Origin: Caenorhabditis elegans
Lineage: Eukaryota > Nematoda > Chromadorea > Rhabditida > Rhabditidae
Assembly (NCBI RefSeq): GCF_000002985.6
Contig: NC_003283.11
Location: 12,958,001-13,022,000, forward strand
Length of the DNA: 64,000 nt
Reading direction: 5' to 3'
A program made the position numbers and the translations under genes. Below the pieces are notes generated by a model. It was not told the DNA's origin and did no database searches. It saw only the letters and a list, made by a program, of their open reading frames with translations. The stretch's first letter is position 1, and each line of letters begins with the position of its first letter. Below are positions 10,669-22,075 of this stretch, in pieces.

Positions 10669-12577
10669 ATGTGTGATCGAGCAGATTCGATCGTTCTCTT
10701 TCTCAACTAAAAACCTGATTTTCATGCATAAATGCCGTTCGAAAATTGGCAAATTTTCGATTATTTACATGTTAATTCAAAGCAATTTTTTTATATTTCT
10801 TGACAGTTTTTTAAAATGTTTTCATTTTGATTCTGGAATTCAAAGAATTTTCAGGTAAAACCAAGAATTGTATCAGTGGGAGTCAATCCAATGAGTTCTT
10901 CAGGATTGTTAAAAGTTCGAATTTCACTAATAACTTTCAAACTTTATTTGAAATTCTTAAAATGTATGTTTTCAGCCTGCAACACTTGATGATGTTTTTC
11001 AAAAGTTGGAAGATCTCTGTAAACTGTTTCCACCACAAGAAAAGACTGTCAATGTGACTTCATTGAAGACAGGAAGAATTCTTGCAGAGGACATAATAAC
11101 AGAATACGATATTCCAGCACAGAGAACTTCTATTGTTGATGGATTTGCTATTATAGGTAGGGGTTTTTTTCACAAACAATAAGCTTTTAAACCAAACCTG
11201 AAAATTTGAAGAAAATTGGTGAATGGGAAACTTCTGTACTTTTTGAAGACGCACGCTCTCTTTTGTAGCATCATATTTTACAATTGTGGTCGTTTCAAAA
11301 CCTGGTACCGTACTCTATTGTCACAAATCGCTAAATTTTTACACCTGGATAATAAAATTGAATTTCTTGGAACTTGGAAATTTTGAAATTGAACTTCAAG
11401 ATTCCTACTGTAGTATATTTTTTAAATCGAACATTTCAGTCAATCAACTCGGAACAAAGAGAGAGATCGTTGGATTATCCACTGCTGTAACACCATATAA
11501 CGCAGAGTTAATATCTAACGAATGCGTTAGAATAACCATCGGAGGAGTGGTGCCAGATGGTGCGGATACTGTAGTTCCGATTGAAAATGTAGCTTTATTG
11601 AAAGAAGAAAAATGTATCGAAGTTTTGAGAAAACCTAAAGAAGGCGACAATATAAGGCAAGCTGTTCATATATCAAATTCCATATTATAATAGTAACTAT
11701 AATAAGCTACACACATAGATCGAAATTTCATTAGCCATAAACATTATTTACTGAAATATTTCAGAGAAGTAGGATCAGAAGCTAAAACTGGTGAAATTTT
11801 GCTGAAAGATGGTCATCATCTAGATACTATGTCAATTACTCTTCTTCATGCTCTTGGAATTTCTCAAGTTGAAATCTACAAGAAACCACGAGTATGTGTT
11901 CTATCAATTGGAAGTGACCTAAACTCGAATAAAATGTACGGAAGCTTCAACCGCTCTCAACTACTAGAACTCTTCCAATCTCAAGGTTTTACGGCAATTG
12001 ACGCTGGAAGTTCAACTGAGCATATTACTGAAGTTGAGGAAAAAATACGAACGGCTGCAAGTTTTGCCTGTGTGCTTGTGACTGTTGGAGGAGCACAGGT
12101 GATACGGGAAGTAGCTAAAACGTTGAAATTCAAAGTGAGATCTATAACGATACTTAAACCTGATAGTAAAACATAAACTGTATTTATTTTCAGTTTGAGA
12201 TTCAAGATGTAGACTCAACTCCAGGAAACTTCACCGTTTCGACTGGAAAGATTGATGAAACCCCTGTAGTGCTTTCAATTTTTCCAGAATATCATGTTTC
12301 ATCTTGGATTGGAGCAAATCTGTTTGTTTCACCAATTTTACGTGCAATGGAAGGGCAAAATTCTGAAACAAGCCATAGGTTCAAAGCTGAACTGACACAA
12401 CCTATATCGAAAACGTCGGAGACAAGATTTTTGCGAGCTCGAAGCGAAGTTTCTAAGGGAAATCTAATTTCAACACCACTAGGCTGTGAAGATATCTTTG
12501 GAGCTAATTCGATTTTAGAAGTAAAATCCAACACTTGTTTTTCGGCCGGAGACGTGGTTGATCTACGCTTTGCATGA
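10669..12577 (+). CDS. lin-46: LIN-46, gephyrin/MoeA-like heterochronic protein
   Basis: Predicted exons: 10669-10692, 10976-11156, 11440-11656, 11765-12134, 12194-12577, giving 391 residues. The first coding exon holds only 8 codons; it is chosen because no in-frame ATG exists in the second exon and it joins in phase 0. The intron after 11656 starts with GC, not GT (AG|GCAAGC), and is needed to restore frame. The fold follows MoeA/gephyrin E domain (TSIVDGFAII, VVPDGADTVVP, GDNIREVGS), but catalytic and ligand motifs are lost: the TGDEL position reads IGSDL (189-193), SGGVSxG reads VGGAQVI (248-254), and LPGNPVS reads FPEYHVS (294-300). In C. elegans LIN-46 acts in developmental timing downstream of LIN-28 and affects HBL-1 localisation. 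AATAAA at 12713 is the likely poly(A) signal. Confidence 0.95.
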
Positions 12578-12712
12578 AAATTCACCAGTATCAATATTTC
12601 CTTTTTTTTTGTTTTTACTCGGTGCTTTTATACCTCCATTCTGATATGATCTGTAACATGTTTCACTTTAAAAACATCTAATTTTCAATGATATTTCATA
12701 GAATTCAATTGA

Positions 12713-12718
12713 AATAAA
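12713..12718 (+). terminator. Poly(A) signal AATAAA for lin-46
   Basis: AATAAA 136 nt after the lin-46 stop codon, in AT-rich sequence. The rest of the lin-46/pnn-1 intergenic stretch (12578-13116) shows nothing else except a TTTTCAG acceptor just before the pnn-1 start. Confidence 0.55.
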
Positions 12719-13116
12719 TTCAATGTCTACAATTGTCGTGATTTCTGGTTAAAAGGTACTGGTACACCGCAGCGTGTTTGCGTACTTAATTGATTTCCAT
12801 TTTTTTCACAACGAAAACGCGGCATTTTGAGCAGATGTGTTTGCAAAAAAGAGTTTCTATTCGTTTTTTTTGTTTGAAAGAACAAAATTACCTTTTTTAA
12901 TTTCAATAAATAGTAGTTATTCTGTACAAAATCTTCCAAAACATGGCGTTTTCTTCGAAAATTCAAATTTATTTAGAAAAATTTAGAAAACTGGAACTGT
13001 GACAGTTAAAAATTGTGTTTCTTAATGAACATTTAATTGGCATGATTAATTCGTTTTTGATATATTTGTATTTATTCTATCAATTTTTCTCTCAAAGGAT
13101 TATTTTCAGACTGAAA

Positions 13117-15009
13117 ATGGATCAAATGTTAGTTGAAGAGCTTGAATCCGATATTACCGCTGCCAGAGACAAACTGAGGAGTATTGATGACAAAGTGACT
13201 ACTTTGAATGGGAGGTTTGTATTGATTTCTTCTTTTTTTCAATTCAGAACTTGGAATTTCAGACCACCACGTCAGCGCATTTCATACAACGAGGAACCAG
13301 AAGAAGCTCCACTGAGAAACGTTGGCCGTGATGCTTTTGGACTGAAAGATGAAGCTAGTGCATGGAATACACGGAAGGAAATCGAAGCTCCTGGTGGGGT
13401 CCGTAAGAGGATCAGGTTTGTAAAAATCGGACTTGTAGAAGCGTGATTTAAATTAATATATGTTCAGCGTCGGTGATAGAACAGATCGCAGAACTGGTGG
13501 CCGGCAAAGCTTTGACAATCAAAAACGCCAACGCCCAGATTATTTGGAGAACGAGGCGGACGAGGAAGAATATGGAAAACGCCAGAAAAGAACAATCCAG
13601 TCGACTGTTGTCATGCCAGCTCTTGATTCAAAAGGAAGAGAAGAAAAAATTGAAAAATTGAAAGAAACTGAGAATAAAGACAGTAAACAGAGAAATCGTC
13701 GTCTATTTTCTAATCTGATAATGGGAACTTTGAGTTCTTTCAAAAAGACTGAAAAGAAAACTACTCAGCAAGAAAAGCAAGAAGAAGTTGAGAAAAAGCT
13801 TGAAGAAACCAAGAAGAAGGATTTCGAATCGGTAAGGTTAAAAAAATGAAAGTTTAAAAATTTAGTTTTTTTCAGAGAAAAGAAGAGAAACACGATCTCC
13901 TCAACAAACGACGCGAGCAGGAGAAGGAACTGAAAAGTCTTCAGCGAAAGAAAGCATTGATCCAGTACGCCGAACACCATGCCAATCAATTAAAGCTTAT
14001 GAAGGGCTGGATAAAGACTACGACAAGCCCACATATTTTCTGGCAACCGGTCAAGCATACCGTTCGATCGTTGGAGTTGAAGCAAGCCACGGAGAGACAA
14101 CTCGATGGTTAGTTGAAACTAAATTTTTATTAATGATTTAAATTATATTAAAATTTTATGTTAAAAAATTACAACATCACGAGTCGAATTTCGCATTTCA
14201 AAAGCGATGCCCGAAATAACGAAATTTCATAATGACTCGAAGCATTTTCAAAAATCTTGTATGATGGCCAAAATTTCAAAAACAACCAGGTTTTGCTAAA
14301 ATCTGAAATTTGGGCAACTTGCCCTTGTCACAGAAGCTGAAATTCAGTTAAAACACTTTTGTGGTCTTCCTTTCTGAATTTTGTAGTCGCTTCCTCGTAT
14401 TTTGGCTCTACATTTTTCAATGAAAACACTGCTCTTTGGAGAATTTAATCGTTTTCTATTCATTTTTCTGTAAAAATTGTTTTAAATCAGTTTTCAGTAC
14501 AAAACACTTTTCCATTTTATTAACTGATTTAAGCTTTTTTTAACAGAAAAAAATGACACAATTCGCCAAATGTTAATTATTTTTATTGCAAACTGGAAGG
14601 AAAATGAACGAGCAATTATGTCGAAAAAGTTGAAAAAAATTTTTTTTGCACTCTGAGACACATCCGAATAAATCCGTGCGCCTTTAATTAGGCATGCCAA
14701 GATCTCGTGATATTATTACGATAATAAAAACATTAACTTTTGACTATTTATAAAATATAAATATTCTTTTTTGTAGATCAAATTGCGGATCGCGAAGAAC
14801 AACTGAAAAAGGATCTCGAAGATCGAGTGAGACAAATATCTGAAGAACGTGGTGATCACAAGCAAGACGAAGACGATGAATACGAGGAAGAAGACGAGAA
14901 GAATGAGAACGAGGATATTGTAGTTGTTCTAAAAACTGAGGATGATGTGAAGGCAGAAGATGATGAGGAAAAGGAAGATGATATTGATGTCCATGTGGAG
15001 CTTGATTGA
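13117..15009 (+). CDS. pnn-1: Pinin homologue (exon-junction/splicing factor)
   Basis: Exons 13117-13214, 13263-13415, 13468-13831, 13876-14107, 14777-15009 give 359 residues. The N-terminus has a short coiled segment (ESDITAARDKLRSIDDKVTTLNGR) and RRXS-like basic patches. The central part matches the pinin/SDK domain: RRLFSNLIMGTLSSFKK, then a long charged coiled coil (KKLEETKKKDFESRKEEKHDLLNKRR) and KTTTSPHIFWQPVKHT, a near-diagnostic pinin motif. The C-terminus is a long acidic Glu/Asp tail. Pinin is a nuclear, EJC-associated (PSAP complex) regulator of splicing and mRNA processing. An acceptor TTTTCAG lies 7 nt before the ATG. The large intron 14108-14776 contains a dispersed repeat. It is convergent with shw-3. 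Confidence 0.92.
14640..14735. repeat. Dispersed repeat copy in pinin intron
   Basis: This shares an ordered block with 605-692: 'gagacacatccgaataaat', a CTTTTAA/CTTTAA segment, 'gc(a/t)tg(t/c)caa' and 'attacgata'. Two unrelated genes therefore carry the same repeat in an intron. Confidence 0.65.
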
Positions 15010-15411
15010 TTGGTTGTGAGGTTTCAGGTACCGACTGTGCTGTGTGTCAATGCGAAGCTTTCAAATGGTCATCGTATTTTTTATTTTTAATGAAATTCAG
15101 GTATCTCCGTGAAAGTGTAAGTTTTTGTAACACCTTAATCTCCTCGTTCTCCAAAATAATTACTCTCTTCTCTTTTCACAAGTTTTAAATTGGTTATTTT
15201 TGCTGTTTTGTTCTTTTTTGACCGTTCTTTTGATCTGTCTATTTTGTTCGCGACAGATAAAAAAATAATAAATATTTATTCTAGCAAAGTCTTTGAAAGG
15301 AGAAATCTGAGAAAATTGAGATCAATCTAATACTCGTCATTGTCAGGGGTTTGATGAAATGATGATGAATTGGTCACAACTTTTTTGAGGGAAAAAATGG
15401 CTATGAAACAA
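15010..15411. other. Convergent 3' ends of pnn-1 and shw-3
   Basis: 402 bp separate the stop codons of the two convergent genes. AATAAA at 15267-15272 is the best poly(A) signal for pnn-1. No gene or strong repeat seen. Confidence 0.55.
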
Positions 15412-18331
15412 CTAGATTAAGGTATGTGGCGGTGTATGGTTGTTGGATACAAGTGGTGTATTTTCCATATTCTTCCGTTGCGTTGGTCCATTGGAATTTC
15501 GAACCGGAGCATGTTTTACCTGAAAGTTTGAAATACACGAATGCCTCCCCTAGAATATTTTACTTACATGCTGAGCAACTTGATCCATTGAGAGCACTCC
15601 TCGTCTTTTCTTGGGCATCTTTGAACGAGCTTGTGTATGGGAATAGAACATGGCGAAGTTAGAGACGATGACCTTGAAATTAAAATTCAAAACTGGCAAC
15701 ATTAATTTGAATAATAAATGGAAAACATACTGGAACTGGCAAAGCGATTGTCAATACACCAGCGAGAGCACAAATCGAACCAATCAGGCGGCCCAGATAT
15801 GTATGAGGTGTTATGTCACCATAGCCAATTGTTGTCATTGTGACGATCTGGAAATTGGAATTTTGTTCTGATGTTTCATTTTTACAAGGAAAGGTTTCAT
15901 TTTACTTTCAGAATTTGTAACAAGAAATATTACGAGAATGTAAAATTCAGAGAATGCGTATTGCACAACATATTTGACGCGAAAAATATCTCGCAGCGAA
16001 AACTACAGTAAATCTTTAAATGTCTACTGTAACATGTTATTATAACACTGATGTCAATTTACAGGCTGCACTTTCGAAACGAATTTCTTTTCTAATTGTG
16101 ACAACGATATTTAATTTTCCTCCTATTTTTCGTTGTTTTTTTACAATGTTTCATCAGAAAAAAAAAGTGAAAAACAATGCGACAGTAGTCATTTAAAGAA
16201 CTACTGTAGTTTTCGGTGCGAGATATTCTGCGCGTCAAATATGTTGCGCAATACGCATCCTCAAAACGTAGTGTTCCCGTAATACGTTATTTCCAGACAT
16301 TTAATTGTTTTTTAAAGAATGTTTAGAAGTGGGCACGCAGTACAGAAATTTTTTGGAAACTATAAAAAATAGTTTTGAAAAATTGAATCATTCATCCAAC
16401 TCAAAAAATAAAAAAAAGGAGAAAGGTACTTTCAAAATATTGAGTTCAAAATTTAAAGGGCTTAACGTGAGTATAAATAGACATTCTCAACTTACCGCCC
16501 ACCACAATCCAATCGGAATTGACACAAATTGATTATCTTCATTACTTTCCACCCGTTCTGCATAATACACCAGTGATGCAAATACAACAACTCCCAATAC
16601 CAAAAAGAATACAAGTAGCATCAATTCCTTTGCTGATGCTCGGAAGGTGTGCATCAAAATCTTGAGTCCCGAATTATGATGAGTCAATTTGAAAAGTCTC
16701 ATAATACGAATGATGGAGAAGAACTCAAGATCTGCAGTTGCTCCAAACATGCTTGATAATAAATCAATGTAGAATGTCAAAGTGGCAACAATGTCGATAA
16801 TGTTCACAGGTGCACGAAGATATTCAAAACGAGATGGACATGAAGAGAATCTTGCCAGAATTTCAATCGTGAACCAAATGTTACATATTGTTTCTATGTA
16901 CTGAAAAGTATAAGGAATATTAAATATTCAATCTTTCTGTATACTGTACCATAAAAGTTGGATGAGGCCTAGAATTGGCCTTATCAATGTTTATCTGTGC
17001 AGGATGTATTCGTGAAGATGTACTCCGATGATTCCGCGAAAAGTTTCCAAATGGAGCTAATTCAGGGATCCTCAAACCAGGATGGGTTTTCAGACAGAAA
17101 ACAATGATGGCTGTTATCAGAAAAAATACAGAAATAGCTGCTATAAATTGTGCTGATCTAGATGAATTTGGTTCATCGAAAAGCCTCCAAATCCGAGGTT
17201 TGATCTTCTGCCAGGCACTGAGACTATCATTATGATAGTCATCCTCCCAACCAAATCGTTTGTACAGTTCCTGAAAATTTCGAGTTTTAATTTTGCCAAT
17301 CGTGACTTTTTTAGACCAAGCCTATTGTCAAATTGGTAAAAAATAGAATTTTTCTGACTATCTGAGAGATATCTGGCACCAATATTTACTTCTATAATAG
17401 TTACTTTAAAATCTGAAGTATAGCGAGTTTGAAACCTCGAAAAATTTGAAGTATTCCTATTATAGTGTTTTTTTTTTGAAATTTTGAAGCTTCATTTTAA
17501 ACTTTAAAATGAAGCTTCAAAATTTCAAAAAAAACTATAATAGGAACACTTCAAATTTAAAACTGTGCCTTTAAAATTTAAAGGCACGGTTTTTTTCTCG
17601 GTGGGTCTCGCCACGATCTCATTCGATTACTTTTTACTCCACAATGTGCAGACATAGCAACCAAATTCACGTTGTACTTAGTATGCCGGTTTTTTTTTGA
17701 TTAGGAGTCGCAAAAACTTTTATATTGCTTTGTAAAATGAATCATAATGGATAAAAAATGTTCTAAAATTCTGCATTTTTCTCTTGTTATACAAAAAGCT
17801 TACAGGTCCTTCTGTTTGATCAACTTCAATATCCAACTCGTCTAATGTTTTGAGCACATCTTGTGTATCTCTTGTACCAGATAATGTCATCCAACAGCAT
17901 GGTTCGCATTCATTTGAATCAAGTCCCCAATACTAAAAAATAATGTATTTTCTTATCTTTTAACAATTATCTTCTTACCTTTAACTCCTCTTCAAATAAT
18001 GGTCCACACACGTCAAGAGGATAATGCAATTTGCCCGTTCTTAAACTCAAAAAAATTATCGAAAATGCGATTTGTGCCTTGTTACCTATAATAATTTAGT
18101 ATTTGCGCAAAAACTCCGGGATGTCTATCGAAAAAATACTCGTTTAAAACTGGATCATAATTGGCCAAATTTGTAGTCAACCGGGATAGTCTGAATAAAA
18201 AAAATCATGCTAGAAAGAAATATGGAATAATTGTTACTTTACCGTGTAGCTGGAATTTTCTTAAGCGTATGCTTATAGGTTTCGTGTCGAACACCACCCA
18301 CGTTGAGTATGATCCGGTATTCACTGTCCAT
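15412..18331 (-). CDS. shw-3: Shaw-type (Kv3) voltage-gated potassium channel
   Basis: Ten predicted minus-strand exons (18331-18243, 18190-18086, 18039-17979, 17932-17804, 17270-16950, 16900-16496, 15847-15731, 15672-15568, 15519-15412; the ATG exon may have an upstream non-coding exon) join in frame to 479 residues. The N-terminal T1 tetramerisation domain ([26 protein letters not shown]) is followed by S1 (about residues 167-188), S2-S3, an S4 ([18 protein letters not shown]), the pore TIGYGD (376-381) and the S6 PVP motif (407-409). The tail [18 protein letters not shown] is Shaw-specific. S4 has His where Shaw channels usually have an Arg (LTRH). It would form a plasma-membrane K+ channel in excitable cells. 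Introns contain MITE-like palindromes. The nine coordinates listed are the coding exons. Confidence 0.93.
15928..16284. mobile_element. Palindromic MITE in shw-3 intron
   Basis: Long terminal inverted repeats of about 85 bp. The left arm reads TATTACGAGAATG, then GCGTATTGCACAACATATTT, GACGCG and ATATCTCGCAGCGAAAACT. The right arm is its reverse complement (TATTACGGGAACAC, then GCGTATTGCGCAACATATTT, ...CTCGCACCGAAAACT). This is a very abundant C. elegans palindromic repeat family. It has no coding capacity and lies in the intron between the S5/S6 exons (15848-16495). Confidence 0.9.
17442..17560. repeat. Long near-perfect hairpin in shw-3 intron
   Basis: About 55-bp arms (17442-17500 and 17503-17559) are almost perfect reverse complements, e.g. 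GAAGCTTCATTTTAAA against TTTAAAATGAAGCTTC and CTATTATAGTG-type against ACTATAATAG, with almost no loop. The next sequence is a second small palindrome, GTGCCTTTAAA...TTTAAAGGCAC (17564-17586). Beyond it comes a 'ggtctcgccacgatctc' dispersed motif also seen in related form at about 61720-61740. Confidence 0.85.
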
Positions 18332-21300
18332 GACAGTCTGTCTGTAATTATTAGAAAATTGTTTCTGTAAGCAAATGAAAAAAAAACAACGTTAACTGAC
18401 TAGTGAGCAATGTATAATTGATGTTTTTTTGGATTTCAAAAACCAAGTTTTTCAGTCAGGCCTACTAGTTAACTTTTAAGCCTTTCACTAGACGTAATTC
18501 AGTATGTTGTATATCCTTCGAAGGACGCTTAATCTCAGCTAAATATACAGAAAGTGATATCAAACTTAGAAAGCTGTTGTTGAGAAAGCAAGACGTACAT
18601 AAAAATGCACATAAGCCCGAACATAATGACGGAAAACATATCACTTTGGAGTCGACTACGGTAGGAGGAGGGGGATGTTCACAAAAGTTATCCGTAATGC
18701 ATCTAAATCGTAAATTTGTAAGTTTGTTTCTGGTGGCTCAAGAGATCTGGCACAAAAGCAGCATCTGGAGCGTGATGAATTGTTGTGTTGAGACCGGATA
18801 ATAACAATCATAAAAGCGTGCCACCAGAGCAGAGAATGAAGGGCCAGAGGAGCAGTCTTATTTTTTGCCGCAGCCGACGCCACACAACCAACACCACCCC
18901 AGTTGGAGCCATATCTCCTATGTCTCTCCCGTCCCACCCTTCTTGCTTCCATTGTTCCCGCTCTTGTATGTTTGTGGTCCCTTCCGCTTCCTCATTAAAA
19001 TTTGATCACATACGCCAAAATGAGAGACAAGACGAAAGGAGAGGCGTCGTGAGATGTATAGTTACAGATAGTTGTTAAGATTGGGAGGCTCGGTACTCGT
19101 GAAAAAGTTCCGAAAATTTTGAATTGATATGGGTAAAATAAGTTTTCTGCATTTTTCTAGTATCACTACAAAGGTTTTGAGGAAATTCTTCTAGGTAAAT
19201 CCACAAAACTGCTAATTTCAGTGTGCATATCATTTTAGAGCAAAAATTTATTTTTAAATGTAGAAAAACATCTATTCGATTTGAAAAAAAAGAAGTTTGA
19301 AGTTAACCTATAATATCAAAAATATCCACAGTTAGTTTAGAAAGTAAGTTGTACGGATACTTATTGCGAGGCAGATTCCCAAGTTTACAATTTCAACAAT
19401 AAACTTTCGACAATAAAACAAAAATAAATTTATTTTAGTTCTTTTGGAGGTCACGTTTTAAAAACAATTTTTTTTAAACCTACAGATTTATTTTAATAAA
19501 AATGCTCTATTAGAAAACGATTCAAATTTAAGAAAATGATTTTCATGGATAAATATTTGTTTACATTATACTCTTATAAACTCACATAACAACTCAAAAC
19601 ATATTTTTTGGTCGATCTTGATTATGAACATTTTTTGAGTAAGCTATTTTTCTTCGGATAATGTATAATTTTATAATTTCCTACGTCACTATTTCTATAG
19701 ATTTTTGAATATGACTCCATGTGGTTCTTTGTATTTTTTCGCTCTGATCAGCTATATTTATTAAATTCTATTTTTTATTACAAAATACACCGTAAAATTG
19801 TATCAACCAGATAGAGGTGTTCAATGTTTTTGCCGGATTGTTTTTCACATTCCAAAAATACAATTAACTTCCGAAATCAGAAAACTACAATTGTACGCCT
19901 TTTGGTCTGGAAACGATTGCATTATCATTACTAAACATTTTGGCAAGAAAAAACGAAACGTTGAACTTATAAACCCCACACCCAAATACCACAAAGAAAG
20001 TCCAAATAGTCTCAAAACACGAAAAGCAAGTACCTATTGAAATTTTGATTCAAAGCAAGCAAAGCGAGAGGGAAATGTGACCGAAAATATTTCAAATCCA
20101 CATTTTTCCCCAGCAACAGCCAGCTAATTCACTTTTTGTTGACTTTTCTAGCAAAAGAACTCGGTCACCTAGAAACAGTTGGACAGAAAAAGCGAACATC
20201 AACAAATTATTTTTTTGAATTGTCAAAAGTGTTGCGATGGCGGTGAAAATAGACATTCCAACAAGTGGATGATGAGCCGATCCTCTGCAGAGCAAAAAGA
20301 GAGATGAGACGAAATAAAGAGAGATTATCGTTCACGGGTAATTTGATATGTTTTGTCACATACTCTAGATTGCAGGACAACGAAATAGAGAGTAGGAAGA
20401 GGACTTCGAGAAAGGAGGAAAAAGAACAAGAAGTAGTAGTAGAAGAAGAAGGTGGTACATGGATCATGATGAGACACACAGGACACGGACAGAGAAGACT
20501 CGGCTTAATGTACGTAATTATCGATGGTGCCAACTGAAGAAAAAGGAAAAGAGTTACTTCTTGTTAGACAATTAGATGCTTGAGTTATCTTGAAAAATTT
20601 TTTGTTCATTTATATATTTTTTAGATTTCGTATCGTTTCAGGCTATTTTGATTATAATCAGTTATTCCTAATGTAAGAAAATACTCCGTTTTTTTTTGAA
20701 ATTTAGCTGTGTAGCTGTTCTTCGATTTGTTTTACTCTAATTTTGGAAGAACTGGCAACTTTTTCCAACAATGCGGTTTTTTTTGAGTGATTTTAAGAAT
20801 TGCTGCAGGTTTGAATGTTCTAGAATGTTCAAATACAAAAATTGAAACGCATTTAAAATTTTGAAACCAATTTTGAGTTATCTCCACTTTTTGACTGAGA
20901 TTTATAACAATTTAACAAAATTTTTGCAAAATTGATTTGCAAAGTTTGAATTTTTAGGACTATACGAGCGGTTTCAAATCATTTCCCTACTCTCAATACT
21001 CCATCTTCAAATAAGAAGTTCAGATTAAAATTATATTTCTGTCCAAAGAAGTGCCTTTCTAGATTTAGTTCCAATTTTCGAGAATATTTGTGACTTGGGG
21101 TAAACAAATGATTTTTGTTGAGCAAGATTGTAACTGGTGCTGTGGCTCATATGGAGATATCATCAGAAAATACAATTTGGGTGGCCGCATTGGAGTGTGA
21201 AAAAAGGAAAAAGAGAGGAAGAGAAATAGAGAGACAGAGAGGGAGAGAATAGTGGAAAAACCGAATCATGAAGAATTTGTATGAAAAGTGAGAAGGTCAG

Positions 21301-21984
21301 CAGCAAATTGAGAATCTGACACTACTAGATTAGACGAAAAAGCAAAACATAGGAAATAACGTGCAGTAAGAACGAAAATTAGAATCTGAAGAAGCATTTT
21401 TTATAAGAACCTAATAGTAAGATTTTCAAGATCTCGAAGATTTTCAAGCGATACTTCCGGGCGAAAAAAGAAAATACTTGTGAGCAAATATTTATATTCA
21501 TGGCTACATTTAGAATCTCTCCTAGATTCACCTCCACCCTCACTAGTCTTCCATCCCATTAATTGCTGCTCATCAAAGGACACGGAAATGTACTTTGTCA
21601 CTTCTCTTTTGGAAGGTGTCGACTGAAAAAAAAAGAATGCGCATGACGAGAGTGCGGGAAAGAAAGAATAAAGGAAATGAAGGAGATGTGGGCCACCGAG
21701 GAAAGGAAGCAGTTGGTGCAAAAATGAGTGGACACACCGGATTATTACCCTTTTATTATTATTGTTATTCCAGATATTTTTGAAGAAAATGGTTTATTAC
21801 TTTTGTCAGGGTAGAAGCTAAGAAAAATAAGATTTACGCGAGCAAGTTGTTAGAAAGCATCGGGGTTAAAAATCCAGCTGTAAAAAATGTTTTGAAGTTT
21901 AGATTTTAAATAGTCCAAGTTTAAGAGGTTCTTATAAAACTTTTAGAAAAATAACTGTAATTTATAACACCTTGTAAAACTATG

Positions 21985-22075
21985 TACCGTGTTTTCTATA
22001 TTAGTATTGCAGCCCTAGGAGCAAATCGAAAGTTAGTGTTGCGCCCTCTAATACACTGACTTGTTGTAAGATCAG
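21985..22075. repeat. Partial relative of the 23217-23666 element
   Basis: It starts with TACCGTGTTTTCTATATTAG and contains 'attagtattgcagccct' and 'gttagtgttgcgccct', the same end and internal words as the larger element 1.2 kb downstream. It looks like one truncated end. Confidence 0.6.

Noticed and set aside
11286-11439. Upstream extension of the open frame before the third lin-46 exon
   Set aside because: A clear ACATTTCAG acceptor at 11431-11439 precedes the family-matching sequence, so the extension is intronic.
12578-13116. lin-46 and pnn-1 as an operon
   Set aside because: The 540-nt gap is longer than usual and there is no evidence for SL2; they are treated as separate genes.
20265-20537. 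90-codon charged open frame
   Set aside because: Arises from a GA-rich low-complexity tract; no domain.
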